Shown here one piece after another: positions 44,430 through 51,718 of a stretch of 64,000 nt of DNA. Position 1 is the stretch's first letter. The number at the start of each line of letters is the position of its first letter. A model generated the notes under the pieces. The model did no database searches. It was given only the letters and a program-made list of their open reading frames with translations, and was not told the origin of the DNA. This DNA comes from Nocardioides psychrotolerans (GTDB lineage: Bacteria; Actinomycetota; Actinomycetes; Propionibacteriales; Nocardioidaceae): the NCBI RefSeq assembly GCF_900113685.1, contig NZ_FOQG01000003.1, positions 62,001-126,000 of the forward strand, given 5' to 3'. Made by a program: the position numbers and the translations under genes.

Positions 44430-45743
44430 CTAGAAGAGGTTGACCAGGTCGCTGATCACGCCGCGGAGCTCGTTGATGCCCAGGGCGAGGAAGAGCACCG
44501 CGCAGAGCGCGAGCAGGCCGTTGGAGATCCAGCCGTTGCGCCACTCGGCCGGCACGTCGGAGTGCGGCAGCGCGCCCTCACGGCGCTTGTTGAGCAGCAC
44601 CAGCAGGGTGATCGCGAGGAACGGCATGAAGAGCGCACCGAGGGTGCCGTAGGCCAGGATCAGCCCGATCGGCTCGTCGAGCAGCAGGAGCAGCATCGGC
44701 GGGAAGGTCAGCCACAGCATGTAGGCGCGGAAGAAGCGGCCGCCCGTGCGCGTGTCGGGGTGACCCGACGGCAGCTCGCGCAGGTTGCCGACGTAGTCGG
44801 CGAACATCAGGCTCACGCCGCTCCACACGCCGATGAGCGAGGAGAAGGAGGACGCGAAGAACCCGAGCAGGAAGACCTTGCCGAACACCTCGCCGTAGCG
44901 CTCGTCGAGGATCCCGGAGAGCTGCACGAGCGCCTGGTCGCCGGTCTCCGCGGCGATGCCCATGGAGTAGTAGAGCTCGGCGCCGACGACGAGCATCGCC
45001 ACGACGAAGACGCCCGTGACGACGTAGGCGACGGCGTTGTCGATGCGCATCACCCGCATGAACGCCGGCGTGCTCCAGCCCTTCTCGCGCAGCCAGTAGC
45101 CGTAGGCGGCGAGGGTGATCGTGCCGCCGACACCACCGGCGATCGCGAGCACGTTGACGACCGAGTCGTCCGGGAAGATCGGGCGCAGGCCCAGGGCGAT
45201 CTCGCCGAGGTTGGGGGTCGCGAGCAGGGCCGCGCCGACCACGGTCACGAACATGACCCCGACCAGGAGCGCCATGATCTTCTCGAACGACGCGTAGGTG
45301 CCGAACCACACCAGCACCAGCCCGACGACGCCGATGGCCATCGCGGTCCACCGCAGCGAGAGGTCCGGGAAGAGCGCCACGAGCGGCAGCGCCGACGACG
45401 ACATCGCCGTGGCGCCGTACACCAGGCCCCAGATGACGATGTAGGGCGCGAAGTACCACGTGGTCCAGCGCCCCAGACTGCGCCAGCCCTCGAAGATCGT
45501 GCGGCCGGTCGCGAGCGAGTAGCGCCCGGCGCCCTCCACCAGCACGACCTTGATGACGGCGCCCAGCACCGCGACCCACAGCAGCGTGTAGCCGAACTTC
45601 GCGCCGGCGACCAGCGTCGCCACGAGGTCGGCCGCCCCCACCCCGGTCGCGGCCACGACGAGACCCGGCCCGACGATCCGCCACTTCGGCGGTCGCTCAC
45701 CAGCCGTCGTGTCAGTCGTGTCGGCCGTGCGGTCGGTGGTCAA
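44430..45743 (-). CDS. Non-canonical Nramp-family transporter
   Basis: A 437-residue membrane protein with 11 predicted TMs and overall Nramp similarity. In canonical Nramp proteins TM1 has D-P-G-N and TM6 has M-P-H for Mn2+/Fe2+. Here TM1 reads ATGVGAADLVATLVAG and TM6 AGGVGGTITLAAYGYW, so both metal-binding motifs are absent. It thus belongs to the divergent Nramp-related group, whose known members include Mg2+ transporters; substrate here is unknown. TTG start with a poor ribosome site. It is not obviously in an operon. Confidence 0.85.
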   Translation of the reverse strand: MTTDRTADTTDTTAGERPPKWRIVGPGLVVAATGVGAADLVATLVAGAKFGYTLLWVAVLGAVIKVVLVEGAGRYSLATGRTIFEGWRSLGRWTTWYFAPYIVIWGLVYGATAMSSSALPLVALFPDLSLRWTAMAIGVVGLVLVWFGTYASFEKIMALLVGVMFVTVVGAALLATPNLGEIALGLRPIFPDDSVVNVLAIAGGVGGTITLAAYGYWLREKGWSTPAFMRVMRIDNAVAYVVTGVFVVAMLVVGAELYYSMGIAAETGDQALVQLSGILDERYGEVFGKVFLLGFFASSFSSLIGVWSGVSLMFADYVGNLRELPSGHPDTRTGGRFFRAYMLWLTFPPMLLLLLDEPIGLILAYGTLGALFMPFLAITLLVLLNKRREGALPHSDVPAEWRNGWISNGLLALCAVLFLALGINELRGVISDLVNLF

Positions 45744-45790
45744 TGGACTGTCCCGAGAAGAACCATCGGGCCATCATCACCGCTCCGGTC

Positions 45791-46528
45791 TCAGGTGGCC
45801 AGCCAGGTGTCGAAGGCCAGGGTGCCTCTCGGAGCGTCCATGACCGGGAGCAGGCCGCCCCCACGCATCGCGGCGCCGGCCGCTCCGGGCAGCCGCACGG
45901 GCACGACCCTGCGGCGCAGGCCACGGGCCTGCGAGACGCGGCGGGCGAGGTCGGTGATCTGGTGCACCTCCGGTCCGGCGAGGTCGTCGACCCGACCGGC
46001 GGGGCCGGCCTCCACGAGGTCGACGAGCGCGTGCGCGACCTCGACCGCAGCGATCGGCTGGCTGAGCATGCACGGCACGAGCGAAAGCGGCCCGACGCGC
46101 ACGAACCCCAGTGCCTGCTGGGCGAACTCGTGGAACTGGGTGGCGCGCAGGATGCTCCACGGCACCGCCCCTGCGGCGACGACCTGCTCCTGCAGGAGCT
46201 TGCCCTGGTAGTAGCCGGTCGGCACGCGGTCGATGCCGACGATCGACAGCGCGACGTGGTGCCCGACCCCCGCATCCTGCTCGGCCGCCAGCAGGTGGCG
46301 CGTGACACCGCCGAAGAACGCCTCGGCATCCCGACGCCTCTGGGCCGGGGTGCTCGTGACGTCGACGACCGCGTCGACCCCGTCCAGGCGCTCGGCCAGA
46401 CCGGCGCCGCTGGTGAGATCGACCCCGAGGGACCGGGCGAGGCCGACGACCTCGTGGCCGCGCTCCTGCGCCACCTGCCCGACGTACGAGCCGACCACGC
46501 CGGTGACACCGGCAACTGCGATCCTCAC
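45791..46528 (-). CDS. NmrA-like atypical SDR, NAD(P)-binding protein
   Basis: A 245-residue Rossmann protein: RIAVAGVTGVVGSYVGQVAQ gives the G-x-x-G-x-x-G nucleotide site, and VDAVVDVTSTPAQRRRDAEA plus YYQGKLLQEQVV (Y-x-x-x-K-like, YQGK) follow. Atypical SDRs of this kind are often redox sensors or modify small quinones and ketones. GTG start, 6 nt after GAGGCT. Divergent from the TfoX-like gene. Confidence 0.82.
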   Translation of the reverse strand: MRIAVAGVTGVVGSYVGQVAQERGHEVVGLARSLGVDLTSGAGLAERLDGVDAVVDVTSTPAQRRRDAEAFFGGVTRHLLAAEQDAGVGHHVALSIVGIDRVPTGYYQGKLLQEQVVAAGAVPWSILRATQFHEFAQQALGFVRVGPLSLVPCMLSQPIAAVEVAHALVDLVEAGPAGRVDDLAGPEVHQITDLARRVSQARGLRRRVVPVRLPGAAGAAMRGGGLLPVMDAPRGTLAFDTWLAT

Positions 46529-46534
46529 CGGCGC

Positions 46535-46540
46535 AGCCTC
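46535..46540 (-). promoter_or_regulatory. Putative -10 element (GAGGCT), leaderless, facing left
   Basis: On the minus strand GAGGCT is 6 nt before the GTG at 46528. It is 11 bp from the rightward -10 at 46552, forming a back-to-back pair. Confidence 0.4.
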
Positions 46541-46551
46541 GCACAGGGACG

Positions 46552-46557
46552 CAGAAT
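46552..46557 (+). promoter_or_regulatory. Putative -10 element (CAGAAT), leaderless, facing right
   Basis: CAGAAT ends 6 nt before the ATG at 46564. The intervening GGAGCC could also act as a ribosome site, so leaderless initiation is less certain here. Confidence 0.4.
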
Positions 46558-46563
46558 GGAGCC

Positions 46564-46896
46564 ATGCCGTACGACGAGCACCTCGCCGCCCGCGTCCGGC
46601 CGCTCGTGCAGCAGCACGGGCTGGTCGAGGAGAAGCTGACGTTCGGCGGGCTCTCCTTCATGGTCCGCGGGCACCTGGCCGTCTGCGTCAGCGCCCATGG
46701 CGGCCTTCTCGTTCGGGTCACCGCACCGGACCGGGACGCGCTCCTCGACCCGCCCCACGTGACCCCGATGGCGATGGCCGGGCGCGAGTCCCGCACGTGG
46801 CTCCAGGTGGCACCCGCCGCGGTGGCCTCCGACGAGGCCCTCGTGGCCTGGGTCGCCCGCGGCGTCGCGGTCGTGCACGGTCTGCCGCCGAAGTAG
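46564..46896 (+). CDS. TfoX N-terminal-domain protein
   Basis: A 110-residue protein: EKLTFGGLSFMVRGHLAVCV is the typical TfoX-N core (K-x-M-F-G-G-L-x-F), followed by LLVRVTAPDRDALLDPP. In gamma-proteobacteria the domain belongs to the competence regulator Sxy; stand-alone versions in actinobacteria have no assigned role. The TAG stop doubles as part of the next gene's -10 (TAGCGT). Confidence 0.85.
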   Translation: MPYDEHLAARVRPLVQQHGLVEEKLTFGGLSFMVRGHLAVCVSAHGGLLVRVTAPDRDALLDPPHVTPMAMAGRESRTWLQVAPAAVASDEALVAWVARGVAVVHGLPPK

Positions 46897-46899
46897 CGT
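46894..46899 (+). promoter_or_regulatory. Putative -10 element (TAGCGT) overlapping the upstream stop
   Basis: TAGCGT begins with the TAG stop of the TfoX-like gene and ends 6 nt before the ATG at 46906, giving a possible independent leaderless start. Confidence 0.4.
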
Positions 46900-46905
46900 C
46901 CGCCC

Positions 46906-47505
46906 ATGACCTCCGACCTCGGGCCCTGGGAGCCGATGGCGCCGTCCGAGGTGACCGACCTCCTCAGGACCATCGATCGTCCCTGGTGGATCGCCGGCGG
47001 CTGGGCCCTCGACCTCCACCTCGGACGCCAGACCCGCCCCCACGACGACACCGACGTGCTGGTCCTCCGCGCCGACCAGCTGGCGATGCAGGAGGCCCTG
47101 GTCGGGTGGGACCTCCATGCCGCCGACCCGCCGGGGAGCCTGCGGCCGTGGCGTCCGGGCGAGATCCTCCCGGCCGCGGTGCACGACGTCTGGTGCCGAC
47201 GCACGCCGGCGTCGCCCTGGTCGCTACAGGTGATGATCGACGACGCGGAGGGCGGGACCTGGACCTATCGCCGGGACGCCAGGATCCGGCGCCCGGTCGC
47301 CGAGCTCGACGGAGGCGCCTGCCAGGGCGACCCGCGCGTGCTCAGCCCGGAGATCCAGCTCCTCCAGAAGAGCAAGACCCCGCGCCCCAAGGACGAGGCG
47401 GACCTCCGGGTGATGAAGCACGTCCTCGACCCGGACCAGCGGGCGTGGCTCGTGCGGTCCCTGACCCTGACCTCGCCGGGGCACCCCTGGCTCGGGCAGC
47501 TCTGA
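46906..47505 (+). CDS. Nucleotidyltransferase-fold protein, ANT(2'')-like
   Basis: A 199-residue protein. RPWWIAGGWALDLHLGRQTR then PHDDTDVLVL gives the nucleotidyltransferase pattern G-G-W-x-x-D ... H-x-D-x-D, with both metal-binding aspartates present. It resembles the aminoglycoside-2''-adenylyltransferase-like family widespread in actinobacteria, most members of which have no proven drug target. Resistance should not be assumed. It may be co-transcribed with the TfoX-like gene. Confidence 0.8.
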   Translation: MTSDLGPWEPMAPSEVTDLLRTIDRPWWIAGGWALDLHLGRQTRPHDDTDVLVLRADQLAMQEALVGWDLHAADPPGSLRPWRPGEILPAAVHDVWCRRTPASPWSLQVMIDDAEGGTWTYRRDARIRRPVAELDGGACQGDPRVLSPEIQLLQKSKTPRPKDEADLRVMKHVLDPDQRAWLVRSLTLTSPGHPWLGQL

Positions 47506-47553
47506 CTAGGTGTCCGTCACGCACGGCCGGTCCACGTGGGCACCGCGCGAGGC

Positions 47554-47625
47554 ATGTCGTACCCCCGTGACCTGGCCGACGACGTGTGGACCTGCTGGAG
47601 CCGGCGTTCAACGCGCCGGTGGTGC
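47554..47625 (+). pseudogene. N-terminal remnant of an IS5-type (DUF4096) transposase
   Basis: The ATG frame reads MSYPRDLADDVW and then breaks; the neighbouring frame from 47584-47586 continues DLLEPAFNAPVV. Together they match the typical N-terminus of IS5-group transposases, M-[AS]-Y-x-x-D-L-[TS]-D-x-x-W-x-L-L-E-P-x-F-N-A-P. A one-base indel near 47585 explains the frame change. No further transposase domain or terminal inverted repeat was recognised. Confidence 0.6.
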
Positions 47626-47958
47626 CCGCCTCAATCCACGAGAGCCGGTCCAGCGAGCTCATGCTGGAACACCTGACCCGGCAGGGCGTCAGCGGTGGGC
47701 CCGAGTTGCTCCTCGCGGACGGGGGGTCACCGCTGCTGCGGCCCGCACATGCGGTCACCACCACGACCTCGAGGTCTGTCGGGTCAGGTGGGACGAAACG
47801 CAGCCGGCCCTCCGGCCTGGCGGGTGGAGGTCGCCTGCATCGCCACGACGCTGCGCCCCCTGTACGAGAGCGAGCGCGAGCATCCTGTCGCGGTCGCAGC
47901 TCGACCACCCGCGGTCGTCGCGAACCGCGCGGTGCGCGGCAGAAGCGGACGGATCTCG

Positions 47959-48007
47959 ACAGTGCGGTCGATCGCACGTACCAGGCACGTGCGATCCACC
48001 GCACTGT
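47959..48007. repeat. 21-bp imperfect inverted repeat (long hairpin)
   Basis: Arms at 47959-47979 (ACAGTGCGGTCGATCGCACG plus T) and 47987-48007 are complementary at 20 of 21 positions around the loop ACCAGGC. No T-tract follows. It might be a terminator, an insertion end, or a structured RNA; it lies inside the decayed stretch and not directly behind an intact gene. Confidence 0.7.
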
Positions 48008-48123
48008 TCAGCGCCCTATGCCCCGCGGTCATCGACGTCGGACCCGGAAGGCCGTGGCCGGTCCCTCCAGGATCCGTCAGACGCTTAGCGACGCCGCTGG
48101 CTGTTCCGTTCTAACGTCAGCAC

Positions 48124-48312
48124 ATGGACTTCACCCGCGATGAGATGGTCTGGATGAACAACGCGCTCAACGAGGTCATAGGCGGTCCGGAAGCCATCGA
48201 AGACTGGGAGTTCCACAGTTGAATCGGCGGTAACAGGGACGAGGTCAGGGCGCTGCTGCGGCGTATACACGACGAGGTCAGCGCCCTCCGGAGAGCAGAC
48301 CCCGCTTGGTAG
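48124..48312 (+). pseudogene. Small ORF interrupted by an in-frame TGA
   Basis: Codons from ATG 48124 read MDFTRDEMVWMNNALNEVIG, continue through a W-E-F-H-S segment, meet TGA at 48220, and the same frame goes on as IGGNRDEVRALLRRIHDEVS to a TAG at 48310. Both halves have the amphipathic look of one small actinobacterial protein with an N-N-A-L-N-E-V core and a C-terminal charged helix. A CGA-to-TGA change would explain the stop. I found no selenocysteine context. An upstream terminator or ribosome site is not clear. Confidence 0.55.
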
Positions 48313-48386
48313 GAGGAGTGCACGTGCATAACAAGCAGATGAGTGCGCTTCGGTCTCAACAGGGACACACCCGGTGACGGCCGCCC

Positions 48387-49019
48387 TCAGACCAGCGTCG
48401 GCTCAGTCTTCTCGCGCACCTCGTCCTCGGTGACCCCGGGGGCGAGCTCGACGAGCGTGAGCCCACCACCGTCGGGCAGCACGTCGATCACGCAGAGGTC
48501 GGTGATGATCCGCTGGACCACGGCGCGGCCGGTGTAGGGCAGGGAGCACTCGTCGACGATCTTGTAGGAGCCGTCGCGAGCGACGTGCTCCATCAGCACG
48601 ATGACCCGCTTGGCGCCGTGGACCAGGTCCATCGCGCCACCCATCCCCTTGACCATCTTTCCGGGGATCATCCAGTTGGCGATGTCTCCGGCGGCCGAGA
48701 CCTGCATGGCTCCGAGGATCGCGGCGTCGATCTTGCCGCCGCGGATCATCCCGAACGACATGGCGGAGTCGAAGATCGAGGCGCCCTTGCGCAGGGTGAC
48801 GGTCTCCTTGCCGGCGTTGATCAGGTCGGGGTCCTCCTCGCCGTCGATCGGCCAGGCTCCGGTCCCCAGCACACCGTTCTCCGACTGGAGCACCAGCTCG
48901 ACGTCGTCGGCGACGTAGTTGGGGACCAGCGTCGGCAACCCGATCCCGAGGTTGACGTAGGAGCCGTCGCTCAGCTCCGAGGCCGCACGGGCGGCCATCT
49001 CCTCACGTGTCCAGCTCAT
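48387..49019 (-). CDS. scoB: 3-oxoacid CoA-transferase subunit B
   Basis: A 210-residue beta subunit. The catalytic glutamate is in [12 protein letters not shown], followed by the family motifs [20 protein letters not shown] and [20 protein letters not shown]. With ScoA it transfers CoA from succinyl-CoA to acetoacetate or a related 3-oxoacid, feeding acetyl-CoA. Its ATG follows the scoA stop by 1 bp. Confidence 0.94.
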   Translation of the reverse strand: MSWTREEMAARAASELSDGSYVNLGIGLPTLVPNYVADDVELVLQSENGVLGTGAWPIDGEEDPDLINAGKETVTLRKGASIFDSAMSFGMIRGGKIDAAILGAMQVSAAGDIANWMIPGKMVKGMGGAMDLVHGAKRVIVLMEHVARDGSYKIVDECSLPYTGRAVVQRIITDLCVIDVLPDGGGLTLVELAPGVTEDEVREKTEPTLV

Positions 49020-49020
49020 G

Positions 49021-49806
49021 TCAGCTCTCCTCCGACCGCGGACGCACGGTCCGCTTCTCGATGCGCTTGTCCGCGGCCTGGGCCGGCGTCAGCTCGACCA
49101 CGCGCTGCACGTAGACGCCGGGGGTGTGGACGTCGTCGGGCTCGATCTCGCCCGGCTCGACGAGCACCTCGACCTCGGCGATGGTGATCCGCCCGCACAT
49201 CGCGGCGAGCGGGTTGAAGTTGCGGGCGGAGTCTTTGAAGACGAGGTTGCCGTGCCGGTCGCCCTTCCAGGCACGGACCAGGCCGAAGTCGGTCGTGATG
49301 GCCTCCTCCAGGACGTACTCACGCCCTCCGCCATCTCGATCTTGAAACGTCCTCGTCTCCTTCGGCGGCGAGGAGAGGACGACGTTGCCCTCGGCGTCGT
49401 AGCGCCACGGGATGCCGCCCTCAGCGACCTGCGTGCCACCGCCGGTCGCGGTGAAGAAGGCCGGGATGCCCGACCCACCGGCACGCATCCGCTCGGCCAG
49501 CGTGCCCTGCGGGGTCAGCTCGACCTCGAGCTCCCCGGAGAGGTACTGCCGGGCGAACTCCTTGTTCTCCCCGACGTACGACGACACCATGCGGCGGATC
49601 CGCTTGGCCATCAACAACCGCCCCAGGCCCCAGTCGTCGACGCCACAGTTGTTCGACACCGCCTCGAGGTCGGTCGTGCCGGCCACCAGCAGCGCGTCGA
49701 TCAGCACCGAGGGGATCCCGCACAACCCGAAGCCACCCACCGACAGCGTCGCGCCGTCGGGGATGTCGGCCACGGCCGCAGCCGCCGAGCTCATCACCTT
49801 GTCCAT
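49021..49806 (-). CDS. scoA: 3-oxoacid CoA-transferase subunit A
   Basis: A 261-residue alpha subunit: [20 protein letters not shown] at the N-terminus, [20 protein letters not shown], and the C-terminal [21 protein letters not shown] short extra loop (QDRDGGG, about residue 158) interrupts the usual E-x-R-x-F-x-x-R-E-Y run. I use ATG 49806; a TTG at 49818 is possible. Likely co-transcribed with scoB and controlled by the divergent IclR regulator. Confidence 0.93.
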   Translation of the reverse strand: MDKVMSSAAAAVADIPDGATLSVGGFGLCGIPSVLIDALLVAGTTDLEAVSNNCGVDDWGLGRLLMAKRIRRMVSSYVGENKEFARQYLSGELEVELTPQGTLAERMRAGGSGIPAFFTATGGGTQVAEGGIPWRYDAEGNVVLSSPPKETRTFQDRDGGGREYVLEEAITTDFGLVRAWKGDRHGNLVFKDSARNFNPLAAMCGRITIAEVEVLVEPGEIEPDDVHTPGVYVQRVVELTPAQAADKRIEKRTVRPRSEES

Positions 49807-49887
49807 GACCCGATCCAACGCAGCGCGACGGTCCCGGTCAACACACGACCACCCGGCACACGGGAATCAGTCGCACAATGGTCCCGG

Positions 49888-50694
49888 ATGGACGGTAGCG
49901 TTCGCTGTGTGGACACCCCTGTGGACGTCGTCGGTCGCGTCGGCGCCGTCCTGCGCGCCGTGTCGACCCATGAGCCGGTCGGCGCCACGACCTCCACCCT
50001 GGCCCGCCAGTCCGGGCTGGCCCGGCCGACCGTCCACCGGCTCCTGGCCTCGTTGCTGGCCGAGGGCCTGGTCGATCGCGACCCCGGCACCGGCCTGTGG
50101 CAGCTGGGCCCCGAGCTGTTCTTCCTCGGGTCCGCGGCCCGCTCGCGCTACGACGTCACGGCCCTCGCCCAGCCCCACGTGCGCCGCCTGGCCGTCGCCA
50201 CCGGTGAGAGCGCCTTCTTCTCCGCGCGTCGCGGCGACGAGACCATCTGCCTGCTCCGGGAGGACGGCAGCTTCCCGATCCGCTCGCACGTGCTCGTCGA
50301 GGGCATCCGCTTCCCGCTCGGCGTCGCGTCTGCCGGCATGGCCGTCCTCGCCTTCCTCCCCGATCCCGAGATCGACGACTTCCTAGGACGGGTCGACCTC
50401 GCGCCGGCTCACGGCGAGCAGCACGCGCCCGACGCCGTACGACGCCGCGTGGACCAGACCCGTGCCAGCGGCTGGGCGCTCAACCCGGGGCTCATCGTCG
50501 AGGGAAGCTGGGGCATGGGCGCGGCGGTCTTCGACGCGGACGACCGGCCGGCCTGGGCGCTCACCCTGACCGGCATCGAGCGCCGCTTCGACGAGGCCCG
50601 CCGCCGCGAGCTGGGCACCCTCCTGCTCCACGAGGCCCACGAGCTGTCCCGCTCCTTGCGCCGTCCCCGCCCCGCCTCAGGCCTCACGCCCTAG
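49888..50694 (+). CDS. IclR-family transcription regulator
   Basis: A 268-residue regulator. The winged HTH covers residues 12-70 (TSTLARQSGLARPTVHRLLA), followed by the IclR effector domain (GESAFFSARRGDETICLLRE; IRFPLGVASAGMAVLAFLPD; WALNPGLIVEGSWGMGAAVF). It is divergent from scoAB, with 81 bp between starts, so it most likely senses a 3-oxoacid or aromatic-degradation intermediate and controls scoAB. A GTG at 49909 is an alternative start. Confidence 0.9.
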   Translation: MDGSVRCVDTPVDVVGRVGAVLRAVSTHEPVGATTSTLARQSGLARPTVHRLLASLLAEGLVDRDPGTGLWQLGPELFFLGSAARSRYDVTALAQPHVRRLAVATGESAFFSARRGDETICLLREDGSFPIRSHVLVEGIRFPLGVASAGMAVLAFLPDPEIDDFLGRVDLAPAHGEQHAPDAVRRRVDQTRASGWALNPGLIVEGSWGMGAAVFDADDRPAWALTLTGIERRFDEARRRELGTLLLHEAHELSRSLRRPRPASGLTP

Positions 50695-50697
50695 TCT
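50692..50697 (+). promoter_or_regulatory. Putative -10 element (TAGTCT) overlapping the IclR stop
   Basis: TAGTCT starts with the TAG stop of the IclR gene and ends 7 nt before the GTG at 50705, so the ATPase pair could be transcribed independently as a leaderless message. Confidence 0.45.
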
Positions 50698-50704
50698 TCG
50701 CATC

Positions 50705-51718
50705 GTGAGCGAGAAGCGGACCGGAGACTGGCCCCAGGTCCGTCTCCACGTCGTCACGGGCAAGGGCGGCACCGGGAAGTCCACGGTCGCGGCGGCGCTG
50801 GCGCTGGCGCTGGCCACGCGCGGCAAGAACGTGCTGCTCTGCGAGGTCGAGGGCCGCCAGGGCATCGCCCGGATGTTCGACGTCGACCCGTTGCCCCCCG
50901 AGGAGCGACGCCTCACCACCGGCCTCCCTGCCGAGGACGGCACTCCCGGAGTCGTGCACGCCCTCCACATCGACCCCGAGTCAGCCCTCCTGGAGTACCT
51001 CTCGCTCTACTACAAGCTCGGTCGCGCCGGTCGGGCCCTCGACCGCTTCGGCGTCATCGAGTTCGCCACGACCATCGCCCCCGGCGTCCGCGACGTGCTG
51101 CTCACCGGCAAGCTCTTCGAGGCGGTCGAGCGCAACAGCCGCAACAAGGGCGCCATCCACTACGACGCCGTCGTGCTCGACGCCCCGCCGACCGGCCGGA
51201 TCGTGCAGTTCCTCAACGTCAGCAACGAGCTGGCTGGGCTGGCCAAGGTCGGGCCGATCAAGGCGCAGTCCGACACGATGATGACGCTCTTCCGCTCGCC
51301 GCGGACCGCCGTGCACCTGGTGACCGTGCTGGAGGAGATGCCGGTGCAGGAGACCTCGGACGGGATCGCGGAGCTGCGGGCGGTGCACCTGCCCGTCGGT
51401 GGCGTGGTCGTCAACCTGATCCGGCCGCAGGACCTGGCGGCCGACGACCTCGCCGACGCCCGCAGCGGCTCGATCGACCGTGACCGGGTCACCGCAGACC
51501 TCACGGTGGCTGGCATGCGGCACGAGCGGGCGATCGTCGACGGCCTGCTCGCCGAGGCCCGCGACCATGCCGAGCGCCGGGCGCTCGAGGACTCCCAGCG
51601 CACGCTGGTCGCCGACCTCGGCGTCCCGACCTACGAGCTGCCGCGCCTGCCGCAAGGTGTCGACCTCGGCGCCCTCTACGAGCTGGCCGCGAGCCTCCGA
51701 GAGCAGGGGATGGCATGA
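50705..51718 (+). CDS. ArsA/Get3-like ATPase, first of a pair (Rv3679-like)
   Basis: A 337-residue P-loop ATPase. The deviant Walker A is HVVTGKGGTGKSTVAAALAL with the signature lysine, and VVLDAPPTGRIVQFLNV is the switch/Walker B region. Although often called an anion-transporting ATPase, no ArsB or arsenic gene is present; the Rv3679/Rv3680 pair is Get3-like. It overlaps its partner by 4 bp, suggesting a heterodimer. GTG start. Confidence 0.9.
   Translation: MSEKRTGDWPQVRLHVVTGKGGTGKSTVAAALALALATRGKNVLLCEVEGRQGIARMFDVDPLPPEERRLTTGLPAEDGTPGVVHALHIDPESALLEYLSLYYKLGRAGRALDRFGVIEFATTIAPGVRDVLLTGKLFEAVERNSRNKGAIHYDAVVLDAPPTGRIVQFLNVSNELAGLAKVGPIKAQSDTMMTLFRSPRTAVHLVTVLEEMPVQETSDGIAELRAVHLPVGGVVVNLIRPQDLAADDLADARSGSIDRDRVTADLTVAGMRHERAIVDGLLAEARDHAERRALEDSQRTLVADLGVPTYELPRLPQGVDLGALYELAASLREQGMA

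Larger units (their letters stand above)
47506..48386. other. Gene-poor, decayed accessory stretch
   Basis: No intact gene is supported in these 881 bp. Frames lack actinobacterial codon bias and contain no domain I recognise. It contains a frameshifted transposase N-terminus, a strong hairpin and a stop-interrupted small ORF (listed separately). The mix suggests decay of a former mobile or accessory insertion between the nucleotidyltransferase and scoB. Confidence 0.6.

Noticed and set aside
46906-47505. Aminoglycoside resistance gene
   Set aside because: The nucleotidyltransferase motif is present, but the family is broad and most chromosomal members are uncharacterised; sequence alone does not support resistance.
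47959-48007. Integron attC site
   Set aside because: The hairpin lacks the R/L box core sequences and the extrahelical bases of attC, and no integrase is present.
48124-48312. Selenocysteine decoding of the internal TGA
   Set aside because: No redox motif surrounds the position, no SECIS-like hairpin was seen right after it, and simple CGA-to-TGA mutation is more likely.
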